Shown here: in pieces, positions 1-6,254 of the stretch
Layout: the number at the start of each line of letters is the position of its first letter
Numbering within the stretch: position 1 is the stretch's first letter
Assembly (NCBI GenBank): GCA_905210845.1
Contig: CAJLYG010000165.1
Coordinates: 1 to 7,151 of the forward strand
DNA length: 7,151 bases
Reading direction: 5' to 3'
From: an uncultured Prevotella sp.
Lineage (GTDB): Bacteria > Bacteroidota > Bacteroidia > Bacteroidales > Bacteroidaceae
Translations under genes and position numbers: made by a program
The notes under the pieces: model-generated
The model's database searches: none
The model's input: only the letters and a program-made list of their open reading frames with translations
Told to the model about the DNA's origin: nothing

Positions 1-1025
1 TAGAGACGGGCACGCCTTTTGCGTTCAACCGTGACACGGTGAACCGCGCGAACCCCAACCCTCATCAAGGCATCATCTACTGCTCTAACCTATGTACGGA
101 GATCGCGCAAAACATGCGCGAGATCTCGGAAGCAGAGACCGAGGTAAAGTCTGTTGACGGAGAGACCGTAGTGGTTAGGACGGTTCGTCCCGGCGAATTT
201 GTGGTTTGCAACCTGGCAAGCTTGTCCTTGGGGCATATCCCCTTAGAGGACTCGCTTCGGCTGAAGGATATCGTGAGCACGGCGGTCAGGGCCTTGGACA
301 ATGTCATCGACCTCAACTTCTATCCCGTCCCCTACGCGAAGATCACCAACCAACGCTATCGTAGCATCGGCTTAGGCGTGAGTGGATATCACCATGCTTT
401 GGCAAAAAGACATATCAAATGGGAAAGTGACGCGCATTTAGATTTTGCCAATGATGTCTTCGAACGGATCAACCTCGCAGCCATTGAAGCCAGCAGCGAC
501 CTTGCCGCAGAGCGCGGAAGCTATGCTTTCTTTGAAGGGAGTGACTGGCAGACAGGTGCCTATTTTGAAAAACGGGGATATTCTTCTGATGCCTGGAAAG
601 CCGTGCAGGGGAAAGTGGCACGCCAGGGAATGCGCAATGCCTATCTTTTGGCCATCGCCCCAACCAGCAGCACGAGCATCCTGGCGGGTACCACGGCAGG
701 CGTGGACCCCGTCATGAAACGGTTCTTCTTAGAGGAGAAGAAAGGAGCCATGCTGCCACGTGTCGCCCCGGAGCTCTCCGACAAAACGTATTGGATGTAC
801 AAAGGGGCATACCTCATCGACCAGCAATGGAGCATCAGGGCTGCAGGCGTTCGCCAACGGCATATCGACCAAGCGCAGAGCGTTAACCTGTATATTACCA
901 ACGACTTCACCATGCGCAAGCTGCTCAACCTCTATCTCTTGGCATGGGAATGTGGCGTCAAGACCATTTATTATGTACGCAGCAAGTCCTTGGAGGTTGA
1001 AGAATGCGAGAGCTGCGCATCTTAA
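1..1025 (+). CDS. nrdA: Class I ribonucleoside-diphosphate reductase, large (alpha) subunit, 3' part
   Basis: This is the catalytic subunit that reduces ribonucleoside diphosphates to deoxyribonucleotides in the cytoplasm, working with NrdB. The frame is open from base 3, so the gene is cut at its 5' end; the GTG at 39 is an internal valine, not a start. About 340 codons are visible. The stretch at 78-104 reads YCSNLCTEI and carries the Asn, Cys and Glu of the active site (E. coli N437, C439, E441 by family knowledge). The cysteine at 207-209 in EFVVCNLASL matches the second redox cysteine (C462). APTSSTSILAGTTAGVDPV lies near 655-711. The tyrosine pair at 969-974 (TIYYVRS) matches the radical-transfer tyrosines Y730/Y731. 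The protein ends in CESCAS, the swinging-arm cysteine pair that is re-reduced by thioredoxin or glutaredoxin. The first redox cysteine (C225 equivalent) lies outside the window. nrdB follows 39 bases downstream, so co-transcription is likely. No defect is visible. Confidence 0.97.
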   Translation, partial: ETGTPFAFNRDTVNRANPNPHQGIIYCSNLCTEIAQNMREISEAETEVKSVDGETVVVRTVRPGEFVVCNLASLSLGHIPLEDSLRLKDIVSTAVRALDNVIDLNFYPVPYAKITNQRYRSIGLGVSGYHHALAKRHIKWESDAHLDFANDVFERINLAAIEASSDLAAERGSYAFFEGSDWQTGAYFEKRGYSSDAWKAVQGKVARQGMRNAYLLAIAPTSSTSILAGTTAGVDPVMKRFFLEEKKGAMLPRVAPELSDKTYWMYKGAYLIDQQWSIRAAGVRQRHIDQAQSVNLYITNDFTMRKLLNLYLLAWECGVKTIYYVRSKSLEVEECESCAS

Positions 1026-1064
1026 GACAACAATTCAGTAACGATCATAAGGAATACAAGCAAT

Positions 1065-2111
1065 ATGAGCGATACCATCAAGCGTAATGGATTATTCAAT
1101 CCATACGGTGACACCGACCTGCGCCTACGCAGGATGATTGGTGGCAACACCACCAACCTGAACGACTTCAACAATGTGAAGTATGCCTGGACCAGCAACT
1201 GGTACCGTCAGGCAATGAACAACTTCTGGATTCCGGAAGAGATCAACCTCTCGCAGGATATCAAGGACTATCCACACTTAGAGAAGGCGGAGCGCACGGC
1301 TTACGACAAGATCCTGAGTTTCCTGGTCTTCCTCGACTCCCTGCAAAGCAATAACCTGCCTTGCATCAGCGAGTATATCACGGCAAATGAGGTGAACCTC
1401 TGCCTGCATATCCAGGCTTTCCAGGAATGCGTGCACAGTCAGAGCTATAGCTATATGCTCGACTCGATCTGCAGTCCTGAGGAGCGCAACTCCATTCTCT
1501 ACCAATGGAAGACCGACGAGCACCTGCTTCGCCGCAATACCTTCATCGGCAACTGTTATAATGAGTTCCACGACCATCAGGACAAGATGTCCCTGATGAA
1601 AGCCTTGATCGCCAACTTCATCTTGGAAGGCATCTACTTCTATAGTGGGTTCATGTTCTTCTATAACCTCAGCCGTAACGGCAAGATGCCTGGGTCGGCA
1701 CAAGAGATCAGATACATCAACCGCGACGAGAACACCCATCTGTGGCTTTTCCGCAATATCATCAAGGAACTGGAGAAGGAAGAGCCGGAGATGTTCACGC
1801 CGGAAAAAGTAGAGACCTACCGCCAGATGATGCTCGAAGGCGTCAGGCAAGAGATCGCATGGGGACAATATGTCATCGGTGATGAGATCAGCGGACTGAA
1901 CACGCAGATGGTCAGCGACTATATTCGCTACCTCGGCAACCAACGCTGGCACAGTCTGGGCTTCGATTATCTGTTTGAGGATAACCGCACGGAACCGGAA
2001 AACATGAAATGGGTAGCTCTCTACTCCAATGCCAACATGGTGAAGACCGACTTCTTCGAGGCAAAGAGCACTGCCTATGCCAAGAGTGTGGCGATTGAGG
2101 ATGACCTATAA
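1065..2111 (+). CDS. nrdB: Class I ribonucleoside-diphosphate reductase, small (beta) subunit
   Basis: This radical-generating subunit partners NrdA and holds a di-iron centre and a stable tyrosyl radical. The 348-residue protein looks complete. The iron ligands and radical site are all recognisable: D91 (FLDSLQ), E121 and H124 with radical Y128 in ECVHSQSY, E188 (ILEGIYF), and E222 and H225 in RDENTHLW. The spacings (E-x2-H-x3-Y, 34 residues from E188 to E222, E-x2-H) equal those of E. coli R2, so this is the tyrosyl-radical type and not a Mn/Fe or radical-lacking variant. The acidic tail ends IEDDL; R2 tails dock on the large subunit. The ATG at 1065 is preceded by AAGGA at 1049-1053, 11 bases away, a weak ribosome site. 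The gene is probably the second of an nrdAB operon. Its stop codon lies 4 bases from the stop of the convergent GH43 gene, and I see no hairpin and T-run terminator there. Confidence 0.97.
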   Translation: MSDTIKRNGLFNPYGDTDLRLRRMIGGNTTNLNDFNNVKYAWTSNWYRQAMNNFWIPEEINLSQDIKDYPHLEKAERTAYDKILSFLVFLDSLQSNNLPCISEYITANEVNLCLHIQAFQECVHSQSYSYMLDSICSPEERNSILYQWKTDEHLLRRNTFIGNCYNEFHDHQDKMSLMKALIANFILEGIYFYSGFMFFYNLSRNGKMPGSAQEIRYINRDENTHLWLFRNIIKELEKEEPEMFTPEKVETYRQMMLEGVRQEIAWGQYVIGDEISGLNTQMVSDYIRYLGNQRWHSLGFDYLFEDNRTEPENMKWVALYSNANMVKTDFFEAKSTAYAKSVAIEDDL

Positions 2112-2115
2112 GGGA

Positions 2116-3735
2116 TCATTGCAGCTGATAGTGCAAATAATCAAAGTCGGCATATCCACCTTCCGTGGAGTCGGTATAGCTGTATAACCCTATTCGGTCG
2201 CCTCTGTCCAATCCTCTTTTCAACTGATAGGATCCGCCGAAAGTTGTGAAAGCCTTTCCATCTAAGCTATAAGAGAAATGAGAGAGTCCCTCTTTGTCCC
2301 ATGTTGATCGCAACCAAATCTTTCGTATGGGACGAAGGGGGATTTCTTTCGTCCCACTGTCTGTCAGGCATTCCAGATATAACTTTTCGCCTCGCTTGAC
2401 AATGCCTATCTTCCCCGCCTCTTTCGTGAAATGACACAATCCGCAGTGCATGCCATCGCGCATGCCCGACAGGTCAATACAGGTGACGGCTTGATTATAG
2501 ACTGTCTTGTAGATCCGAGTAGTTAGGATATTCCCTACCGACAGGAAGTCGCCAGCTCGCAGCGGTTGGAAAGCTTTCATCCGCAACCATCCTTTCCGGG
2601 CTGATAGGGAATAGCAATCGGTGCGTGGTTGATAGTTCCATTCCAAAGCCTCGGATATTTTGCCCTGATCGAAATTCTCCTGAACTCCCATCGGGTAGGA
2701 ATACGACCGTCCCGGTATTGCTCCTTTCCAGACCATTGTCCCGATGCCATCATCCTGAACGGCTCCAATCGATGGCCATCCCTCTTGCCATGTGACGGGT
2801 AACAAGCTTGCCATCCTGCCTTCCCATCCTCCCTTGCCATGGCAGAGGAAGAAGTACCAGTGATGGTCAGGCCCTTGAACAATGCCTCCTTGGTTCGGCT
2901 CTTGGTCGCCAGGTGTGTTCCGTGTCAGTCGCTTTACTTCGGAGAAAGGCGCGTCCATGGACTTCGAACGCCTGACCATGACATATCTCCCTTCCTCCGG
3001 AGTGTACTCACTATAAAACAAATAGTACCATCCATCGTGGGAAAGGAGCTTGCTTGCCTCACGCCCATTTCCCTCCTGAACGTAAATGGGCGATGCCGGT
3101 TCTATGGATTTCAAGTCCTTAGACAAGCGGAAGAGAGAAGTCTTATAATTATCTTTAAAGTAAGTAGCAACCATCCATGGCTGATCTTTCTCATCCCAGA
3201 TGATGCAAGGATCATCCCATCCTGCTTCCCTACGCAAGCAAGTGAGGTCGCTCCAAGGACCGGACGGATGATCAGCAGATGTCATAAAGATCCCTTCGTC
3301 GGCTGTACTGAAGATGATATAGTATTTCCCCTTATGATATCGTATGGCTCCCGCCCACACGCCTCTGCCATACCGGTTCATCCTGTTCCAGTTCAGTTCT
3401 GGCGAAATCTGGGTAATGTCGCGCACGGCATGCCCTGCTATCTCCCAGTCGACAAGGTTCTTAGAGTGCAGGATCAACATTCCGGGGGAGAACTGCATGG
3501 TTGAGCATATCGCGTAATAGTCATCACCCACCTGCGTGCAGTCCATATCACTGCAATCTGTAGGCAAGACAGGGTTCGCATAGAACCCTTTTCCCAAATT
3601 CCCCCATGCCTTGTTCATCTTGGCTGGGGATGACTGTGGATACACGGGGATCAGGCAACAACTCATCCATACGAAGAACAACACTTTCTTGTGATACATG
3701 CCGAAACGGCACATTGAGCTTATTAGTTTCTTCAT
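2116..3735 (-). CDS. Secreted glycoside hydrolase family 43 (beta-xylosidase / alpha-L-arabinofuranosidase type)
   Basis: This is an exported enzyme predicted to remove xylose or arabinose units from plant polysaccharides, in the periplasm or at the surface. A basic start and hydrophobic segment (about residues 18-33, VLFFVWMSCC...) form a signal peptide; cleavage near residues 34-36 is likely and there is no good lipobox. The five-bladed propeller domain spans about residues 50-345. The proposed catalytic triad by family alignment is D63 (SDMD, general base), D175 (GWDDPC, pKa modulator) and E226 (REASKLL, general acid). Further GH43 marks are VGDDYYAICSTMQFSPGM, YGRGVWAGAIRYHKGKYY, EPNQGGIVQG and WEGRMASLLPVTW. 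Residues from about 350 to 539 form the concanavalin-like beta-sandwich (GH43 C2 type) that often helps shape the active site. The pattern recalls subfamily 12, from memory only. Alternative starts exist at M8 and M14 (3696); M14 gives a more compact signal peptide. Substrate specificity cannot be read from the sequence. No SusC/SusD genes are nearby. Confidence 0.92.
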   Translation of the reverse strand: MKKLISSMCRFGMYHKKVLFFVWMSCCLIPVYPQSSPAKMNKAWGNLGKGFYANPVLPTDCSDMDCTQVGDDYYAICSTMQFSPGMLILHSKNLVDWEIAGHAVRDITQISPELNWNRMNRYGRGVWAGAIRYHKGKYYIIFSTADEGIFMTSADHPSGPWSDLTCLRREAGWDDPCIIWDEKDQPWMVATYFKDNYKTSLFRLSKDLKSIEPASPIYVQEGNGREASKLLSHDGWYYLFYSEYTPEEGRYVMVRRSKSMDAPFSEVKRLTRNTPGDQEPNQGGIVQGPDHHWYFFLCHGKGGWEGRMASLLPVTWQEGWPSIGAVQDDGIGTMVWKGAIPGRSYSYPMGVQENFDQGKISEALEWNYQPRTDCYSLSARKGWLRMKAFQPLRAGDFLSVGNILTTRIYKTVYNQAVTCIDLSGMRDGMHCGLCHFTKEAGKIGIVKRGEKLYLECLTDSGTKEIPLRPIRKIWLRSTWDKEGLSHFSYSLDGKAFTTFGGSYQLKRGLDRGDRIGLYSYTDSTEGGYADFDYLHYQLQ

Positions 3736-3776
3736 TGCGATCTGGTTTCGTTACAATAGTTTGATATATTCCGGCA

Positions 3777-3807
3777 CAAATATAACTAAAATAACAACAG
3801 CATCAAA
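3777..3807 (-). promoter_or_regulatory. Bacteroidetes-type promoter of the GH43 gene
   Basis: Read on the minus strand, TTTG (3807-3804) is followed after exactly 19 bases by TATATTTG (3784-3777). This matches the Bacteroidetes primary sigma consensus of TTTG at -33 and TAnnTTTG at -7. Transcription would start near 3770, giving a leader of about 35 bases to the first ATG (3735) or about 74 bases to the M14 alternative. Neither start has a Shine-Dalgarno sequence. Confidence 0.75.
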
Positions 3808-3954
3808 CTTTTCCCTTGTTTTTTATGAATAGAACGGCAAAAAGATCCGCCCCTCCGAATGATCACGGCGCAAAGACTCTGTTATTTTTAGTTAATTTAT
3901 CTATAGTTTCTTAAAATAACAAGAAGATATAACGACTTCCCTACGAATAAGCAG

Positions 3955-3962
3955 TATCTTTG
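3955..3962 (+). promoter_or_regulatory. Candidate -7 element for the bspA-like gene (TATCTTTG)
   Basis: TATCTTTG followed by C fits the Bacteroidetes -7 box TAnnTTTG. No TTTG is found 19-21 bases upstream (that stretch reads around AACGACT), so the -33 half is missing. If used, transcription would start near 3969 and leave a leader of about 170 bases that includes the direct repeats and the small leader ORF. The missing -33 box would suit an activator-dependent promoter, which is inference. Confidence 0.45.
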
Positions 3963-4003
3963 CCAAAAAATAGAACGGAATCCTATTACCTATATCAATA
4001 GTG

Positions 4004-4011
4004 TATATTTG
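4004..4011 (+). promoter_or_regulatory. Second candidate -7 element for the bspA-like gene (TATATTTG)
   Basis: TATATTTG is a second match to TAnnTTTG on the plus strand, again without a TTTG at the right distance upstream. Transcription would begin near 4018, just before the direct repeats at 4037-4075. I cannot choose between this and the element at 3955 from the sequence alone. Confidence 0.3.
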
Positions 4012-4036
4012 GCGACCAATAGCAACATCACACTGA

Positions 4037-4075
4037 TATTATATAGAACAGTAAAAGGTATTATATAGAACAGTA
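4037..4075 (+). repeat. Two exact 17-base direct repeats, 22-base period
   Basis: The sequence TATTATATAGAACAGTA occurs at 4037-4053 and again, without mismatch, at 4059-4075. The period of 22 bases is close to two turns of the DNA helix, so a protein bound to each copy would sit on the same face. The core ATAGAAC(A/G)G also occurs singly at 3829-3837 and 3970-3978. The repeats lie between the plus-strand promoter candidates and the bspA-like start. A regulator operator is the simplest reading; slipped-strand duplication is the alternative. Confidence 0.7.
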
Positions 4076-4103
4076 GAATGATAAATATCAACCAGGAAAC
4101 CTC

Positions 4104-4136
4104 ATGAATGAGCTTCTCCTACTTATTTATAGTTAA
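4104..4136 (+). CDS. Possible 10-residue leader peptide upstream of the bspA-like gene
   Basis: ATG at 4104 opens a 10-codon frame that reads MNELLLLIYS and stops at TAA 4134-4136, three bases before the ATG of the bspA-like gene and in the same frame. AGGA at 4094-4097 stands 6 bases upstream, a better ribosome site than the main gene has. Four consecutive leucine codons (CTT CTC CTA CTT) are suggestive of a leader peptide that senses translation or couples it to the next gene. A frame this short can easily occur by chance, so this is a weak call. Confidence 0.25.
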   Translation: MNELLLLIYS

Positions 4137-4139
4137 AAC

Positions 4140-6026
4140 ATGAACAAAAGATTGATTCTGATCGTATTAGCATGGCTGCCCCTGTTGGGCTGGTGTGCGT
4201 TAAACGATGTCTTTACCGCAGATATTCAGTACATTGACAATGCGGGAAGCACCCAAACCGTTGGCATGTATTTCAAGGTAACGTCCTCTACCTCCCCCTA
4301 TCAGGTAGAAGTTGCCGCCCGTACTAACGAGGGAGCATTAGCTACCAAAGTCAATGGAAAGACGTTGATCATCCCTTCCACCGTCTCGCGAACCATTGAT
4401 GGGAACACCTACACGTATTCTGTAACCGGTCTGGAGAAGGAAGCCTTTCTGTATTCCGCCTCTGTCTTTGACCAGATCCAGCTGCCCAAGACGCTGACTG
4501 CCATTGGAACCAATGCCTTAAGTTCCATCTCCGTATCCGCATTTACCGTCGAAGAGGGCAATGACCACTTCTCTGTCGACGAGGATGGGGTCCTGTACAA
4601 TCAGAACAATACTGAGTTGGTGCGTTATCCGAATAACAAGACGACAACAGATTATGCCATCCGTTCATCGGTGACAGCTATTGGTCCGTATGCCTTTTCT
4701 TCTTGTAAGAAATTAAAGACCGTCACGATGGGCGATCAGGTGACCTCCTTAGGTGAGTATGTCTTTAATGGATGCGATTTCCTTACCCAGGTAACCTTAT
4801 CGCAAGGACTGACATCTATCCCTGAATACGCTTTCTTCGACTGCTCCTCCTTAGAGGGAATCGAAATACCCAAGGCCGTGACTGACCTCGGACAAGATGC
4901 CTTCCGACAGTGCTCCAAGCTCACAAGTGTCCATATTCCAAAAGGAGTAAAAAGGATAGAAAGCGAGACTTTCCGACTTTGCAAGAGTTTATCTGTGGTC
5001 ACATTTCCATCGAGTCTCAATTACATCGGTTCGTTTGCTTTCTACGGAGATTCAAAACTCACATACATCGACATTCCTGATGGAACGAACATAGATTATG
5101 GAGCATTCATGAATTGTTCAGGACTAACTACCGTTGTGTTAATGCCCGGCGTAACCATATCTGAGCCTAAACGTGAAGACGGAAATCAATTTTCTCATTG
5201 TACACATCTTAGCAAGGTCTTTTCATTAAAGACATCCGGATACCAAATTGGGAAAGAGACCTTCAGCTATTGCGGAAACGACTTAAAGGTATTCGTCCCA
5301 TTGGGTGCAGAACTTTCCTATCAAAACAACAACTGGCCGTCTGATATCCGCCCGATCGTCAATCTCAACAAGGCAACGGGCAAGACCTTTGCCTATGAGA
5401 GCAACATCAATTTAGACAGTACGCTTGTCGTGGATGCGAACTATGAGGACATCACAAGTGGCAATGACCTAAAGGCTTACCAGGCAACCACGGTCACGGA
5501 CCCAGGGACAGGCAACATGAAGGTCACTGGAAAACTGACATCGGGCATCGTGCCGGCAAAGACGGGATTGATCCTATATGGCAGTCAGGACAGGCTTTAC
5601 CTCCTGAAACCCACGACATCCCCGGCAACAGCGGATGTCTCTAACAACAAATTGGTTGGCGTGCTCGATGATGTCAGCATGAACAACAAGACCGGAAGCC
5701 GGTATTTCATCTACAATGGTGGCACTTTTTATGTCAGCAAAGGCAGTTATTTCACGACTTCTGCACCAAGCAGCAGCGTCTCGTCCTTCCCGGGCAGTTA
5801 TACATACGCTTCCAAATACGCCTATAAATGCTACTTGGATTGTGGGCAAGCCGTCCCGGCAAAGGCCCTGTCATTTTATTTAGACGACACGCCCACGGGC
5901 ATCGTATCGGTCGATTCCAACAAGACTGACCAGGATGGGTATTACAATCTCTATGGAATGAAGGTCGACCATCCCACCCAAAAGGGTATTTATATCCATC
6001 ATGGCAAGAAAGTTTTCATCAAATAA
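4140..6026 (+). CDS. Secreted BspA-like leucine-rich-repeat surface protein
   Basis: This is a 628-residue exported protein of the BspA/LRR_5 type, a family linked to adhesion and surface binding in Bacteroidales and Treponema. Residues 1-20 (MNKRLILIVLAWLPLLGWCA) form a signal peptide; W before the cysteine argues against a lipobox. Residues about 22-90 form an amino-terminal beta module. Repeats of the form aF..C..L..v.iP..vt.Ig span about 95-390, with clear units at AFSSCKKLKTV, VFNGCDFLTQV, AFFDCSSLEGI, AFRQCSKLTSV, TFRLCKSLSVV and AFMNCSGLTTV. They are interrupted at 140-168 by the GNDHFSVDEDGVLY insert usual in this family. Residues about 415-580 form a second beta-rich module (LKAYQATTV, VPAKTGLILYG). 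The end, residues 600-628, is GYYNLYGMKV...GIYIHHGKKVFIK, a tail common on Prevotella exported proteins and reminiscent of type IX sorting signals; that role is inference. The start has no Shine-Dalgarno sequence. The small ORF downstream is translationally close. The ligand is unknown. Confidence 0.9.
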   Translation: MNKRLILIVLAWLPLLGWCALNDVFTADIQYIDNAGSTQTVGMYFKVTSSTSPYQVEVAARTNEGALATKVNGKTLIIPSTVSRTIDGNTYTYSVTGLEKEAFLYSASVFDQIQLPKTLTAIGTNALSSISVSAFTVEEGNDHFSVDEDGVLYNQNNTELVRYPNNKTTTDYAIRSSVTAIGPYAFSSCKKLKTVTMGDQVTSLGEYVFNGCDFLTQVTLSQGLTSIPEYAFFDCSSLEGIEIPKAVTDLGQDAFRQCSKLTSVHIPKGVKRIESETFRLCKSLSVVTFPSSLNYIGSFAFYGDSKLTYIDIPDGTNIDYGAFMNCSGLTTVVLMPGVTISEPKREDGNQFSHCTHLSKVFSLKTSGYQIGKETFSYCGNDLKVFVPLGAELSYQNNNWPSDIRPIVNLNKATGKTFAYESNINLDSTLVVDANYEDITSGNDLKAYQATTVTDPGTGNMKVTGKLTSGIVPAKTGLILYGSQDRLYLLKPTTSPATADVSNNKLVGVLDDVSMNNKTGSRYFIYNGGTFYVSKGSYFTTSAPSSSVSSFPGSYTYASKYAYKCYLDCGQAVPAKALSFYLDDTPTGIVSVDSNKTDQDGYYNLYGMKVDHPTQKGIYIHHGKKVFIK

Positions 6027-6027
6027 T

Positions 6028-6033
6028 GGAGGG
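6028..6033 (+). promoter_or_regulatory. Strong Shine-Dalgarno GGAGGG that decides the small ORF start
   Basis: GGAGGG sits 7 bases before the ATG at 6041, an ideal distance. The ATG at 6026, which overlaps the bspA-like stop as TAATG, would place this element inside the gene, and the ATG at 6035 is too close to it. Such a strong site is unusual here, since the neighbouring genes have weak or no Shine-Dalgarno sequences. Confidence 0.6.
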
Positions 6034-6040
6034 AATGAAA

Positions 6041-6217
6041 ATGAAACCTACTTATATAAAGCCTTATACAGAGGAAGTCAAGTTGAACGCGAACAATCTC
6101 TTGGGTGACATCGAATGGAACGGTACGTCCAAAACGAAAGGCGCGGACGAGTCAGACGCCAAGGCTAATGCCTGGACTGACGATGAGGAAAGTAGCTGGG
6201 AAGAAGAAAGGCAATAA
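6041..6217 (+). CDS. Small acidic-tailed protein of unknown function, 58 residues
   Basis: I do not recognise a named family. From the preferred ATG at 6041 it starts MKPTYIKPYTEEVKLNANNL and has 58 residues; the ATG at 6026 would add five residues. The amino half is mildly basic (YIKP, EEVKLNANNLL). The middle is Gly/Asn/Thr-rich. The tail is strongly acidic, with DESDAKANAWTDDEESSWEEE and two tryptophans. There is no signal peptide, no membrane segment and no cysteine. The layout (YIxP near the start, a short hydrophobic patch ending LL, then a DAK/DA+ motif and a D/E/W tail) resembles short ORFs I associate with Prevotella genomes, but this is memory and untested. The gene begins where the bspA-like gene ends and lies 37 bases before the phosphoesterase gene, so the three may share a transcript. 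Roles such as a peptide precursor or an accessory to surface export are possible; none is shown. Confidence 0.65.
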   Translation: MKPTYIKPYTEEVKLNANNLLGDIEWNGTSKTKGADESDAKANAWTDDEESSWEEERQ

Positions 6218-6254
6218 AAACGGAAAGATGGAGTTCTAAAAATAAAAACATTCC

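Larger units (their letters stand above)
3736..4139. other. 404-base divergent intergenic region
   Basis: This A/T-rich spacer separates the GH43 gene (leftward) from the bspA-like gene (rightward). It holds a well-formed minus-strand promoter near its left end, two partial plus-strand promoter elements near 3955 and 4004, four ATAGAACRG cores (3829, 3970, 4043, 4065), a 17-base tandem direct repeat at 4037-4075, and a possible 10-codon leader ORF at 4104-4136. I see no tRNA, no insertion-sequence end and no long coding frame. It probably carries the regulatory input for both flanking genes. Confidence 0.8.

Noticed and set aside
39..1025. GTG at 39 as the start of nrdA
   Set aside because: The frame is open to base 3 and upstream codons read ETGTPFAFNRDT, which is ordinary NrdA sequence, so 39 is internal.
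1278..1952. A 224-codon minus-strand open frame opposite nrdB
   Set aside because: It lies wholly within a well-conserved nrdB and its translation shows no recognisable domain; it is a shadow created by the codon use of the real gene.
2119..2136. TTGCA/TGCAA inverted repeat as a terminator for nrdB or the GH43 gene
   Set aside because: The stem is only five base pairs with an eight-base loop, low in G/C, and no T-run follows on either strand.
2839..3504. A 221-codon plus-strand open frame opposite the GH43 gene
   Set aside because: The GH43 motifs on the minus strand, including the catalytic residues, cover the same bases, and the plus-strand product has no coherent composition or domain.
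3784..3893. Imperfect inverted pair AACTAAAATAACAACAG and CTGTTATTTTTAGTT
   Set aside because: The arms are A/T-rich, imperfect and separated by more than 70 bases; a chance match in an A/T-rich spacer is likely.
2116..4139. A polysaccharide-utilisation locus around the GH43 gene
   Set aside because: No SusC-like or SusD-like gene or sugar-sensing regulator is visible; one glycosidase beside nrdAB is not enough.
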